A DNA stretch of 64,000 bases from Nocardioides ginsengisegetis (GCF_014138045.1 NZ_JACGXA010000003.1:1-64000), one strand, 5' to 3'; positions 26,550-34,633 are shown, numbered from the stretch's first letter. Notes: generated from the sequence alone by a model not told the origin. A program made the numbers and translations.

Positions 26550-28342
26550 TGAGCAACCCCGGTCCGACCACGGTCGGCGGACGCTACGAGCTCGGCGAGC
26601 TGCTGGGCCGTGGCGGCATGGCCGAGGTGCGCAAGGGCACCGACACCCGGCTCGGCCGGGTGGTCGCGGTGAAGCGCCTGCGGACGGACCTGGCCAGCGA
26701 CGCGACGTTCCAGGCCCGGTTCCGGCGCGAGGCGCAGTCCTCCGCCTCGCTGAACCACCCGGCGATCGTGGCGGTCTACGACACCGGCGAGGAGCTCGCG
26801 ACCGACGGGTCCGAGGTTGCCCAGCCCTACATCGTCATGGAGTACGTCGCCGGACGGACGCTGCGCGACATCATCCGCGAGGGCCGCAAGATCCTGCCCG
26901 AGCGGGCCCTGGAGATCACCAGCGGCGTGCTCTCGGCCCTGGACTACAGCCACCGCGCGGGGATCATCCACCGCGACATCAAGCCCGGCAACGTCATGCT
27001 CACCCCCAGCGGTGACGTGAAGGTCATGGACTTCGGCATCGCCCGCGCGATCAGCGACGCCTCCTCGACGATGACCCAGACCGCGGCCGTGGTCGGCACC
27101 GCCCAGTACCTCTCCCCGGAGCAGGCCCGCGGCGAGACCGTCGACTCCCGCTCCGACGTCTACTCCGCCGGCTGCCTGCTCTACGAGCTCCTCACCGGTC
27201 GCCCCCCGTTCGTGGGCGACAGCCCGGTCGCGGTGGCCTACCAGCACGTCCGCGAGCCGGCGATGCCGCCGTCGGACCACGACACCGACCTCCCCCCGGA
27301 GATCGACGCGATCGTGATGAAGGCGCTCGCCAAACGGCTCGAGGACCGCTACCAGTCCGCCGCGGCGATGCGCAGCGACATCGAGCGCTACCTCGCGGGG
27401 CGTCCCGTGCACGCCGCCGTGCCGCCGCCGTCGACCGCGACGACGATGATCCCGCCCGTGGTCCCCGCGCCCGCACCGACCACCACCGTGCCCGCCCACG
27501 CGATGACCGACGACGGCGACGACCGCCGGCGGACCGGCACGATGGTGCTGCTCGGCCTGCTCGTCCTGCTGCTCATCGGCGGGGCGGCGTACCTCCTGCC
27601 GAAGATGTTCGAGTCGGCGCCCCAGCAGGTCCCCGTCCCCAACCTCATCGGGTTGAGCGAGAAGGACGCCCGCAAGGCCATCGGTGACGCCGGCCTCGCC
27701 GTCGGCAACGTCTCCTACCAGGCCGACGACCGCGGCGGGAAGGGCAAGGTGCTGAGCCAGGACCCCAACCGCGACCAGTACGTCGATCCCGACACGACCG
27801 TCGACATCGTGGTGTCGGCCGGCAAGCCCCTCGTCGAGATGCCCTACCTCATCGGGCAGGACAAGGAGGCGGCCAAGTCGGCCCTGGAGGCCAAGCACCT
27901 CTCGGTGACGCTCACCGAGAAGGAGTCCGACGCGCCCGCCGGCCAGGTCGTCTCGACCGACCCGGCGCAGGGCGAGCAGGTGCCGGAGGGCTCGCAGGTC
28001 ACCGTCTTCTACTCCGACGGTCCGGAGGAGGTGCCCGACGTGGTCGGGCTCCAGCAGTCCGACGCGGAGAAGGTGCTGCGGGACGCCGGCTTCCAGCCGC
28101 AGGTCGTGGAGTCCTCCAACACCACGGAGCCGGCCGGCACGGTCATCCAGCAGAGCCCGCAGGCCGGCCAGCCGCAGCCTGAGAACACCGTCGTGACGAT
28201 CGTGGTCTCGACGTTCACGGAGCCGACCGAGTCCCCGACGCCCACCGAGACGCCGACCGAGAGCCCCTCGATCCCGACCCCGTCCGCCCAGCAGCGGTCG
28301 GCGCCCGGGCGGCTCAGCTCGTCAGCGGCTTGGCGTAGTTGA
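26549..28342 (+). CDS. pknB: Serine/threonine protein kinase PknB with PASTA domains
   Basis: This 597-residue kinase has a glycine loop LLGRGGMAEVRKG, Lys42, IIHRDIKPGNVML, DFG and YLSPEQARG. A transmembrane helix (about 333-353) is followed by three extracellular PASTA repeats starting near VPVPNLIGLS, VEMPYLIGQD and EEVPDVVGLQ. PASTA domains bind muropeptides or lipid II and couple wall status to signalling. The tail is P/T/E-rich. The final 29 bases overlap the convergent DUF881 gene, and the last residues (APGRLSSSAAWRS) look atypical. A 3' frameshift that hid an earlier stop is possible but unproven. Confidence 0.93.
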   Translation: MSNPGPTTVGGRYELGELLGRGGMAEVRKGTDTRLGRVVAVKRLRTDLASDATFQARFRREAQSSASLNHPAIVAVYDTGEELATDGSEVAQPYIVMEYVAGRTLRDIIREGRKILPERALEITSGVLSALDYSHRAGIIHRDIKPGNVMLTPSGDVKVMDFGIARAISDASSTMTQTAAVVGTAQYLSPEQARGETVDSRSDVYSAGCLLYELLTGRPPFVGDSPVAVAYQHVREPAMPPSDHDTDLPPEIDAIVMKALAKRLEDRYQSAAAMRSDIERYLAGRPVHAAVPPPSTATTMIPPVVPAPAPTTTVPAHAMTDDGDDRRRTGTMVLLGLLVLLLIGGAAYLLPKMFESAPQQVPVPNLIGLSEKDARKAIGDAGLAVGNVSYQADDRGGKGKVLSQDPNRDQYVDPDTTVDIVVSAGKPLVEMPYLIGQDKEAAKSALEAKHLSVTLTEKESDAPAGQVVSTDPAQGEQVPEGSQVTVFYSDGPEEVPDVVGLQQSDAEKVLRDAGFQPQVVESSNTTEPAGTVIQQSPQAGQPQPENTVVTIVVSTFTEPTESPTPTETPTESPSIPTPSAQQRSAPGRLSSSAAWRS

Positions 28343-29153
28343 GGTCCAGCAGGCCGTCGTACGCCGGAGCGGTGAGGCTCTCCTCGGCCTGCACGTCCCA
28401 GCCGACCTGGATGAGCGGGTTGGCCGCGTCGGCGCGGTAGTAGCCGAGGTAGTCGTCGCGGTCGATCGCGCTCAGGATCGAACCCTGGTCGCCGACCGCG
28501 GAGATGACGTAGGGCTGGGAGTAGGGCACGCCCTGGAGCTGGACGGCGTTGCCCTCGCACTTGATGCCGGTGGTCGAGACGATCCGCTGGCCGTTGATGG
28601 TGACCGCGGTGGCGCCGCCGACCCACATCGCGTTGACGACGGCCTGGATGTCCTGCTGGTGGACGACGAGGCGGTTGGGGTCGACGTCGGAGTCGTTCTG
28701 GACGTCGGCCGGTGCGTCGGCCAGGGTCACCGTGACGCCGGGTCCGGTGTGCGCGACCAGCCCGGCGGGATCCTTGAGCTTCTCGATCTTGCGCTGGAAG
28801 CGGCGTACGTCGCTGTCGTTGACGGAGTTGGTCAGCACCTGGACATCGTCGTTGAGCTGGGCGACCCGCTGCTTGAGGGCGTCGTACTGGTCGGACTCGC
28901 CCTGCACGAGGGAGGCGAGGTCGGTGTAGCGGCCCGGGCGCAGGTCGGTGCCGTGGCTGTTGTGCGCGCTGACGATGAACAGGCCGCCGCAGAGCAGCAC
29001 GACCACCGGCGTGCCGACCCGCCACGGCCACGTGGAGCGGGTCGGGCGGCTGCGCCGCAGCCGGGCGAGCGGGGCTCTCCGGGCGAGCGCGCGCAGCGAG
29101 GAGAGACGGGGCTGCTCCTCCTCGGCGGGCCTCGCGTGGGATCCGGGTGTCAC
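28314..29153 (-). CDS. DUF881 family membrane protein
   Basis: This protein has a basic N-terminus, one transmembrane helix (VGTPVVVLLCGGLFIVSA) and a coiled-coil stretch (DQYDALKQRVAQLNDDVQVL). The DUF881 domain carries GPGVTVTLADAP, VVHQQDIQAVVNAMWVGGA and VSTTGIKCEGN. DUF881 proteins are found near division genes in actinobacteria and Firmicutes; function is unresolved. GTG 29153 (MTPGSHARPAEEEQPR) is proposed as start; ATG 29192, 13 codons upstream, is an alternative with no better ribosome site. It diverges from crgA. Confidence 0.82.
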   Translation of the reverse strand: MTPGSHARPAEEEQPRLSSLRALARRAPLARLRRSRPTRSTWPWRVGTPVVVLLCGGLFIVSAHNSHGTDLRPGRYTDLASLVQGESDQYDALKQRVAQLNDDVQVLTNSVNDSDVRRFQRKIEKLKDPAGLVAHTGPGVTVTLADAPADVQNDSDVDPNRLVVHQQDIQAVVNAMWVGGATAVTINGQRIVSTTGIKCEGNAVQLQGVPYSQPYVISAVGDQGSILSAIDRDDYLGYYRADAANPLIQVGWDVQAEESLTAPAYDGLLDLNYAKPLTS

Positions 29154-29245
29154 GCCGACTAAGGTAGCCCGCGACCTGTGACGACGCGTCATGGGCGCGC
29201 AACGCACGCACGTGTCACCACCCGTGTCACCACCAAGGAGCAGCA

Positions 29246-29713
29246 GTGTCCAAGACGAAGGCCAAGCAGGCGGATGTCCTCGACCCCGGCGCGGGACCGA
29301 CGTTCTCGGTGCGGTTCCTGGTCGCCGTGCTCCTCGTCGTCGTGGGGATCGCCTGGATCGCCTACTACTACGCCGCCGTCCGGGTCGACCCGACCGTGCT
29401 GCCCGCCCCTAAGGCCGGCAGCCCGGCGTTCATGGCCGACCTGAAGAACTGGAACTACCTCATCGGCTTCGGCGCGATCATGGTCGGCCTGGTGATCTCG
29501 GCCCACCCCGACACTCCCCTCGGCCGCGGCCGCGGCGTCGTGGTCGGCATGCTCGGCTGCTTCATCATCGGCCTGCTGTGGATCTGCACCTTCTACGTCA
29601 TCTCCGACGACATCTCCCGCCTGCCGGTCTTCGACGACCTGGCGCAGAAGAACCTCATGGTCGGCATCGCCTTCATGGCGGTGGGCTTCACCTTCGCCAC
29701 GCGCTGGGAGTGA
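29246..29713 (+). CDS. crgA: CrgA-like septation protein, apparently duplicated
   Basis: This 155-residue membrane protein begins MSKTKAKQADVLDPG and has four predicted membrane helices. Classical CrgA is about 80-95 residues with two. Two segments resemble the CrgA C-terminal signature: ADLKNWNYLIGFGAIMVGLVI in the first half and FDDLAQKNLMVGIAFMAVG ending FTFATRWE in the second. CrgA recruits FtsQ, FtsI and SEDS/PBP proteins to the septum. A ribosome site (AAGGAGCAG) precedes ATG 29246. The duplication is inferred from the repeated pattern. Confidence 0.85.
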   Translation: MSKTKAKQADVLDPGAGPTFSVRFLVAVLLVVVGIAWIAYYYAAVRVDPTVLPAPKAGSPAFMADLKNWNYLIGFGAIMVGLVISAHPDTPLGRGRGVVVGMLGCFIIGLLWICTFYVISDDISRLPVFDDLAQKNLMVGIAFMAVGFTFATRWE

Positions 29714-29760
29714 GTCGAGTCGGCGCAAGCAGCGACCGCGACTGAGGGCTGGAGTCGCGA
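29714..29760 (+). repeat. Copy of a TCGAGTCGGCGCAA-containing intergenic motif
   Basis: Just after the crgA stop the sequence reads GTCGAGTCGGCGCAA, then a spacer, then GACTGAGGGCTGG. The same 15-mer followed by GACTGTGGGCTGG occurs at about 14648-14687, upstream of the MFS gene. The shared layout suggests a dispersed intergenic repeat; only two copies are visible here. Confidence 0.4.
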
Positions 29761-29775
29761 CGAAGCGTGACGCGA

Positions 29776-29804
29776 AAGCCCCCCGCCCGATCGGCGGGGG
29801 GCTT
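29776..29804. terminator. Rho-independent-type terminator after crgA
   Basis: AAGCCCCCCGCC (29776-29787) and GGCGGGGGGCTT (29793-29804) form a perfect 12-bp stem around a 5-base loop, 63 bases after the crgA stop. It is symmetrical and may act in both directions. Confidence 0.8.
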
Positions 29805-29856
29805 CGTGTTCTCCGCTGCCGATGGGTGGCCTGCGTCTCGTGGGGTGCGCCTGCAG

Positions 29857-29952
29857 CACTCCGAACGTCGGAATCACCGGTTAACCGGTGATTCCTCCCG
29901 CCGGAGTGCGCAGGATCATCACCGAGCGCCGTGAAGTGATGATCCTGCGCAC
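29857..29952. repeat. Nested long inverted repeats in the crgA-rhomboid gap
   Basis: A perfect 26-bp palindrome at 29870-29895 (half-site GGAATCACCGGTT) is enclosed by CACTCCG (29857-29863) and CGGAGTG (29902-29908). A perfect 17-bp inverted repeat overlaps the last arm: left arm GTGCGCAGGATCATCAC (29906-29922), 13-base loop, right arm at 29936-29952. Both would form stable hairpins or cruciforms. No reading frame is supported here. Function is unknown; a terminator role, a REP-like element or a protein-binding site are options. Confidence 0.75.
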
Positions 29953-30094
29953 ACAGGGCCCCGGCCCCAGCACCTGACCAAGGCCCGACGTCAATGACGC
30001 GGGGAGACGGACGGCCACGAGCGCGGGGCGCCCCCGTCCGGCGGCGCCACGGTCCGTGCGAACACCGGTTCACCCTGCTGGGGAGGGCCGGCGT

Positions 30095-30186
30095 TTGTGC
30101 ACAGTGGGGATAACACTGTGGAGAACTACATCGATGTAGTTCTCCACAGGCTCCTCCACAACTGGGGACAAAGGATCTGTGGATAA
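30095..30186. other. Ectopic cluster of DnaA boxes around a 34-bp palindrome
   Basis: Within 92 bases there are two full matches to TTWTNCACA: TTGTGCACA (30095-30103) and, on the other strand, TTATCCACA (30178-30186). One-mismatch boxes lie at 30105-30113 and 30163-30171. A perfect 34-bp palindrome at 30116-30149 (half-site CTGTGGAGAACTACATC) carries the near-box TTCTCCACA on each arm. The cluster lies about 20 kb from dnaA, upstream of neither neighbouring gene's coding start. It resembles a DnaA-titration or regulatory site, or a remnant origin element; this is inferred. Confidence 0.6.
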
Positions 30187-30327
30187 CTCCTGCAGACGCG
30201 CCGACTCGACCCGGCTGCGGAGGCTGTCCTCCCCGGTGGTTCCTCGACCACGGTGGCTGTCCTACCCGTTCCCTTGCTGGGGAAACGCCCGGGCCTACCC
30301 CGATTTGGGGACCGCTTCGTGGGCGCG

Positions 30328-31239
30328 TCAGGCGAGGGCGGCGGTGCGGAGCAGGGTGGCCACGACCAGGACCACGCCGACAGCGGCGAGGCCGGCCACC
30401 TGCCACGTCGTACGACGCTGCCGCGGGGCGTAGACGAGCGCGGCGGCGATCAGGAGGCCGCCGAGGAAGCCGCCGAGGTGGCCCTGCCAGGAGATGAAGC
30501 CGCGGCCGACCACGGTGATCAGGAAGTTGATCCCGATCCAGGTCAGCACCGGCTGCATCTGGGCCCGGACCTTGAAGGCCAGGACGAGCAGGGCGCCCAT
30601 CAGGCCGAAGATGGCGCCGGACGCGCCGAGGGTGGAGCCGCCGACGGGGGCGGCCCAGTAGACCAGGACCGAGCCGGCGAGCCCGGAGAGCAGGTAGAGG
30701 GCGAGGAAGCGCGCGCGCCCGACCGCGAGCTCGAGCTGGGGGCCGAGGACCCACAGGGCGAGCATGTTGAAGCCGATGTGCCAGATCTCCACATGGGTGA
30801 AGGCGCTGGTCAGCAGCTGCCAGTAGGCCCCGTCGCTGACGCCGGGGATCCACTCACGGGCGGCGGAGGCGGTGCAGACGGCCTCGCTGTGCAGCTGCGG
30901 GAAGTACTGGGACGGCTGGCCCGCGGGCACGCACCGGCCGGTGGGCAGCAGCGAGAGCCGGGCGATCCAGACGCTGGCGGACCCGCCGGTCGCCATCACC
31001 AGCAGCCAGACGGCGGCGTTGATGCCGATCAGGACCATCGAGGTGATGCCGGCGTTGCCGGGCCGGAGCCCGCCGTACGCCGTGCGTCCGCTCCGGGTGG
31101 TCTTCTTGCCCTCGGCGACGCACGTGGGGCACTGGAAGCCCACGGCGGCGTCGCGCATGCAGTCGGGGCAGATCGCCCGGTCGCAGCGCTGGCAACGGAT
31201 GTAGGACTCGCGGTCGGGGTGCCGGTAGCACGTGGGCAC
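30328..31239 (-). CDS. Rhomboid-family intramembrane serine protease with N-terminal zinc-finger
   Basis: This 303-residue membrane protease has a B-box-like zinc-binding N-terminus (CYRHPDRESYIRCQRC, then CPDC and CPTC, residues 4-40). Six or more helices follow. The catalytic serine is in GASGAIFG and the histidine in GHLGGFLGG; the HVEIWHIGFNML segment contributes the conserved loop. It cleaves transmembrane substrates that are unknown here. The start is GTG 31239. It lies 26 bases downstream of ppiA on the same strand, a pairing common in actinobacteria. Confidence 0.92.
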   Translation of the reverse strand: MPTCYRHPDRESYIRCQRCDRAICPDCMRDAAVGFQCPTCVAEGKKTTRSGRTAYGGLRPGNAGITSMVLIGINAAVWLLVMATGGSASVWIARLSLLPTGRCVPAGQPSQYFPQLHSEAVCTASAAREWIPGVSDGAYWQLLTSAFTHVEIWHIGFNMLALWVLGPQLELAVGRARFLALYLLSGLAGSVLVYWAAPVGGSTLGASGAIFGLMGALLVLAFKVRAQMQPVLTWIGINFLITVVGRGFISWQGHLGGFLGGLLIAAALVYAPRQRRTTWQVAGLAAVGVVLVVATLLRTAALA

Positions 31240-31265
31240 CCCGACCGCCGGAGTCTGGTGCTCGT

Positions 31266-31775
31266 TCAGCGAACGACCTGGACCGACTCGATCACGACCG
31301 GCTCGACCGGGCGGTCGCCCGGGCCCGTCGCGGTGGTGGCGATGGCGTCGACGACGTCGCGACCGGCCTGGTCGGCGACCTCACCGAAGATCGTGTGCTT
31401 GCCGTTGAGCCACGAGGTGGCGCCGACGGTGATGAAGAACTGCGAGCCGTTGGTGCCCGGGCCGGCGTTGGCCATGGCGAGCAGGTAGGGCTTGTCGAAG
31501 ACCAGGCCGGAGTTGACCTCGTCCTTGAACGTGTAGCCCGGGCCGCCGGTGCCGGTGCCGAGCGGGCACCCGCCCTGGATCATGAAGCCGGAGATGACCC
31601 GGTGGAAGCCGAGGCCGTCGTAGAACGGGCCGGTGCGGCCGTTGCCGGCGTCGTAGGACTTGGTGCCCTCGGCAAGGCCGGTGAAGTTGTCGACCGTCTC
31701 GGGGGCGTGGTCGGGGAACAGGTTGATCGTGATGTCGCCCCGGTTGGTCTTCAAGATGGCCTGGGTGTCAGCCAT
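31266..31775 (-). CDS. ppiA: Cyclophilin-type peptidyl-prolyl cis-trans isomerase
   Basis: This 169-residue cytoplasmic cyclophilin accelerates proline isomerisation during protein folding. The active-site region GFHRVISGFMIQGGCP, GTNGSQFFITVG and LNGKHTIFGEV are typical. The ATG at 31775 is preceded by GTGAGAGGCAG. It is likely co-transcribed with the rhomboid gene. No signal peptide is present. Confidence 0.95.
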   Translation of the reverse strand: MADTQAILKTNRGDITINLFPDHAPETVDNFTGLAEGTKSYDAGNGRTGPFYDGLGFHRVISGFMIQGGCPLGTGTGGPGYTFKDEVNSGLVFDKPYLLAMANAGPGTNGSQFFITVGATSWLNGKHTIFGEVADQAGRDVVDAIATTATGPGDRPVEPVVIESVQVVR

Positions 31776-31864
31776 GACTGCCTCTCACGTGTGGTGGGTA
31801 CGGCACGGGTGGATCGATGCTGTCCGTGCGTCCCCGATCCTCGCACGCGTGCCAAGTGGTGTTC

Positions 31865-31908
31865 GAGCGTGGGCCGAGCGTGGGCCGAGCGTGGGCCGAG
31901 CGTGGGCC
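31865..31908. repeat. Four perfect 11-bp tandem repeats
   Basis: The unit GAGCGTGGGCC occurs four times without change between the divergent ppiA and helical-repeat protein genes. It lies 77 bases before the ATG at 31985 and could influence that promoter or be a simple slippage-prone minisatellite. Confidence 0.85.
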
Positions 31909-31984
31909 CAGCCTGAGCCGGGTCTGGTTCGGGGCGGGCGGGCATGATCGAATGGAAGAACCAGACGAGAGGAAGTGCCACGAG

Positions 31985-32767
31985 ATGCGTCTCCGCCAGA
32001 AGAAGTCCCTCCTCGACCAGGCCGGCGAGTACGTCGAGGCCGTGCGGCCCCAGATCGAGTCCGCGGTCGACAAGGCCATGGACTACGTCGAGCACACCGC
32101 ACTTCCGCTGCTCCACGAGGCGCGGGACAAGGCCGCTCCCGTGATCGCGGACGCCCGTGCCAAGGCCGGCCCCGCGCTGGCCGACGCCCGGGACAAGGCG
32201 GGGCCGGCGCTCGCCGACGCCCGTGCCAAGGCCGGCCCCGCGCTCGCCGACGCTCGCGACAAGGCGGCGCCGTACGTCGCCGAGGCCCGTGAGAAGGCCG
32301 CCCCGCTCATCGCCTCCGGCGCGGCGTACGCCGCGGAGAAGGCCACCGTCGGCGCCAACCTGGCCGCGGAGAAGGCCGCTGCGGGCCGTGACCTGGCCGC
32401 CGCCAAGGTCGCCGAGCTCCAGGGCAAGCCGGTGAAGAAGAAGGGCGGCAAGCTCAAGAAGGTCCTGCTCCTCGGTGGTCTCGCGGCCATCGCCGGCGCG
32501 GTCGCCAAGAAGCTCCAGGGCAACCCGGCCGCCGACAACTGGCAGTCGTCCTACGTGCCGACGCCGGCTCCGCGTCCCAGCGCGCCGGCTCCCGCTCCCG
32601 CGGCGACCTCGACCGACGACTCCGACGACTCCGGCGGCTCCTCGCCCGACGAGGCGCTCGCCGACCAGGCCGAGGGAGCACACCCGGTGACGACGCCGGA
32701 CGACCCGGCCGAGGTCGTCGACATCGACGACGCCCCCACCGCCAACGGGGGCAACCACAAGGCCTGA
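31985..32767 (+). CDS. Repeat-rich amphipathic helical protein (LEA/apolipoprotein-like)
   Basis: This 260-residue protein starts at ATG 31985 after AGAGGAAGTG. Residues about 25-130 are built from 11-residue repeats such as ADARAKAGPAL and ADARDKAGPAL, alternating acidic, basic and alanine positions. They predict a long amphipathic helix as in LEA or apolipoprotein-like proteins. A short hydrophobic segment (KVLLLGGLAAIAGAVAKKL) follows, then a P/A/D-rich tail. Function is not known; membrane or granule coating and stress protection are possible. The repeat unit at the DNA level is also conserved, which can mislead assembly. Confidence 0.75.
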   Translation: MRLRQKKSLLDQAGEYVEAVRPQIESAVDKAMDYVEHTALPLLHEARDKAAPVIADARAKAGPALADARDKAGPALADARAKAGPALADARDKAAPYVAEAREKAAPLIASGAAYAAEKATVGANLAAEKAAAGRDLAAAKVAELQGKPVKKKGGKLKKVLLLGGLAAIAGAVAKKLQGNPAADNWQSSYVPTPAPRPSAPAPAPAATSTDDSDDSGGSSPDEALADQAEGAHPVTTPDDPAEVVDIDDAPTANGGNHKA

Positions 32768-32783
32768 CGGTCGGACAGCACGG

Positions 32784-33803
32784 TCAGCGCCGGCCGGGGG
32801 AGAGATCCTCCGGCCGGTTCTGCTCCACCCAGGCGTCGATCCGCTCCCACCACCCGAAGAGCCACTCGATCCGCGCCTCGCGGCCCTCGGGGATCTCCGC
32901 GCGCGGCACCTGCCACCAGCGCATCACGATCACCTTGTCCATCGGCAGCTCCCGCCACACGTCGGCGACGGTGAGCAGGTGGTCGAGCCCGGTGTGGGCC
33001 ACCAGCACCACGTCGGCGTCGGGTGCCGCGTCCAGCGCGGCGATGAAGCCGCCCGGGCGCGGCGCCAGCACGTTGGTCATCGCCTCGGCCCGCCGGGCCA
33101 TCCGGTGCATGCCGAGCTGGTTGAGCCGCTCGATCGCCCGCTCCCGGCGGTGCGGGGTGAAATTGCCGCCCTCGGGGAAGATGACGAACGCGTCGTTCTC
33201 GTCCAGGCCGGAGGCGAGCTCGGCGATCTGCGACTCCAGGTCCTCGCCCTGACCGGGGTTGGGCGTGATGAACCGTGCCGGGATCCGGTGCAGCACCACG
33301 TCGATCATCGGGTCCCAGCCGAGCGTGTCCTTGAGGACGACCCGCGGCTCGCGGGAGTACCAGTGCATCAGCGCGTGGATCAGCGTGAAGGAGTCGCCCG
33401 GTCCCGCGTGCCGGCACGCGACGAGGATCGGCACGCCCGGGTGCGCGTCCGGCGCCAGGCCGTCGGTCTCGATCCGCAGCCGCAGCACCCGCCGCGCCTC
33501 GCGGAAGAACACCCACATCAGGCCCTGCACCAGGTCGTAGTGGATCCCCTCGAAGTACGGCGTCCGGATCCGCCGGCCGAACCCGCTGGCCAGCCACAGC
33601 CCGAGGAGCACCATGAGCATCAGCGCCTCGCAGCTCAGGTAGAGGATCAGCAGCCACAGCAGCCGCAACGCCCGCCACCGGCCCGGCAGGAGCGGCGACA
33701 GCGCCGCCGCCGCGATCAGCCACAGCGGGAAGGTCACCCACAGCAGCACCGTCAGCACGACGACCGCCGGGGCGAGGACGCACCGCCGCAGGAACCAGAT
33801 CAC
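32784..33803 (-). CDS. Lysophospholipid acyltransferase family membrane protein
   Basis: This 339-residue protein has two N-terminal hydrophobic segments and a PlsC-type acyltransferase domain. Its HX4D motif lies in CRHAGPGDSF and the second motif is FPEGGNFTPHRRERA. It probably transfers an acyl chain to a lysophospholipid or related glycerol lipid at the membrane. The GTG start at 33803 overlaps the stop of the patatin gene upstream (GTGA). Coupling of a phospholipase with an acyltransferase suggests acyl-chain remodelling; this is inferred. Confidence 0.85.
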   Translation of the reverse strand: MIWFLRRCVLAPAVVVLTVLLWVTFPLWLIAAAALSPLLPGRWRALRLLWLLILYLSCEALMLMVLLGLWLASGFGRRIRTPYFEGIHYDLVQGLMWVFFREARRVLRLRIETDGLAPDAHPGVPILVACRHAGPGDSFTLIHALMHWYSREPRVVLKDTLGWDPMIDVVLHRIPARFITPNPGQGEDLESQIAELASGLDENDAFVIFPEGGNFTPHRRERAIERLNQLGMHRMARRAEAMTNVLAPRPGGFIAALDAAPDADVVLVAHTGLDHLLTVADVWRELPMDKVIVMRWWQVPRAEIPEGREARIEWLFGWWERIDAWVEQNRPEDLSPGRR

Positions 33804-34633
33804 GGCCGGGCGTCCAGGCCGTCCAGATAGGCCACCGAGGCGTCGTACGTCTCCTCGATGCGCTGCAGGACCGTGGAGAAGTCGCGGGTGCCGAGGAGGG
33901 TGTCGTCGCGGGTGGACGTGCCGCGCGCGGGCAGCACGTGCGCCTCGACCCCGGGTGGCAGCTCGGCCAGCTCCCGGGCGAAGCGGTGCCTCCGGGCGAT
34001 CTCGAAGGACACCCGCGCCACCTCCCACGGCCGGCGCGGCACGGTCAGCGGCCGGTCGATGCGGCCGACCTGAAGGACGTAGACGGTGGTGGCGCCGAGC
34101 TGGACGGCGCGGCCGAGCGGCACGGAGTTGACGATGCCGCCGTCGAGGAAGTGCTCCTCGCCGACCTTCGCCGGCGGCAGCAGGCCGGGGACGGCGGCGC
34201 TGGCGACCACGGCGTCGACGACCCGGCCGGTCTCGAACCAGTGCTCCGCGGCCCGCTCGATGCTGGCCGCGCACACCTGGAACCGCACCGGCAGCTCCTC
34301 GAAGGTGATCTCGCCGAGCTCCTCGGCGAGCCGCTTCTTCAGCGGCTTGGCGGAGTAGATGTGGGTGCCGGTCGCCACCGCGCGCCGGACGGTCCGCAGC
34401 GCGCGGTCGCCGTACACCTCGCGGGAGTTCTCGCTCGCGCCACGCCACAGCTCGGTGAGCCGCTCGAGGGAGTCCAGCGTGGGGTCGCGGGCGACCATCG
34501 CGCCGTTGAGGGCGCCGACGCTGGTGCCGAGCACCAGGTCGGGGGTGATGCCGCGTTCGAAGAGGGCCCGCAGCATGCCGACCTCGACCGCGCCGAGGAC
34601 GCCACCGCCGCCCAGCACGAACGCGGTCGTCAC
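33800..34633 (-). CDS. Patatin-like phospholipase
   Basis: This 277-residue serine hydrolase has the patatin oxyanion loop VLGGGGVLGAVEVG, the nucleophile elbow GTSVG and the catalytic aspartate in DGGIVNSVP. It is expected to remove acyl chains from lipids. The start is GTG 34633. It overlaps the acyltransferase gene by four bases and lies five bases after the DUF3817 gene stop, so three genes form one transcription unit. Confidence 0.92.
   Translation of the reverse strand: MTTAFVLGGGGVLGAVEVGMLRALFERGITPDLVLGTSVGALNGAMVARDPTLDSLERLTELWRGASENSREVYGDRALRTVRRAVATGTHIYSAKPLKKRLAEELGEITFEELPVRFQVCAASIERAAEHWFETGRVVDAVVASAAVPGLLPPAKVGEEHFLDGGIVNSVPLGRAVQLGATTVYVLQVGRIDRPLTVPRRPWEVARVSFEIARRHRFARELAELPPGVEAHVLPARGTSTRDDTLLGTRDFSTVLQRIEETYDASVAYLDGLDARP

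Noticed and set aside
30179..30433. A short plus-strand frame starting in the DnaA-box cluster
   Set aside because: It has no ribosome site, no recognisable domain, and runs into the 3' end of the rhomboid gene on the other strand.
31865..31908. Possible CRISPR array
   Set aside because: The units are 11 bp, directly adjacent and identical, with no spacers, and no cas genes are near.
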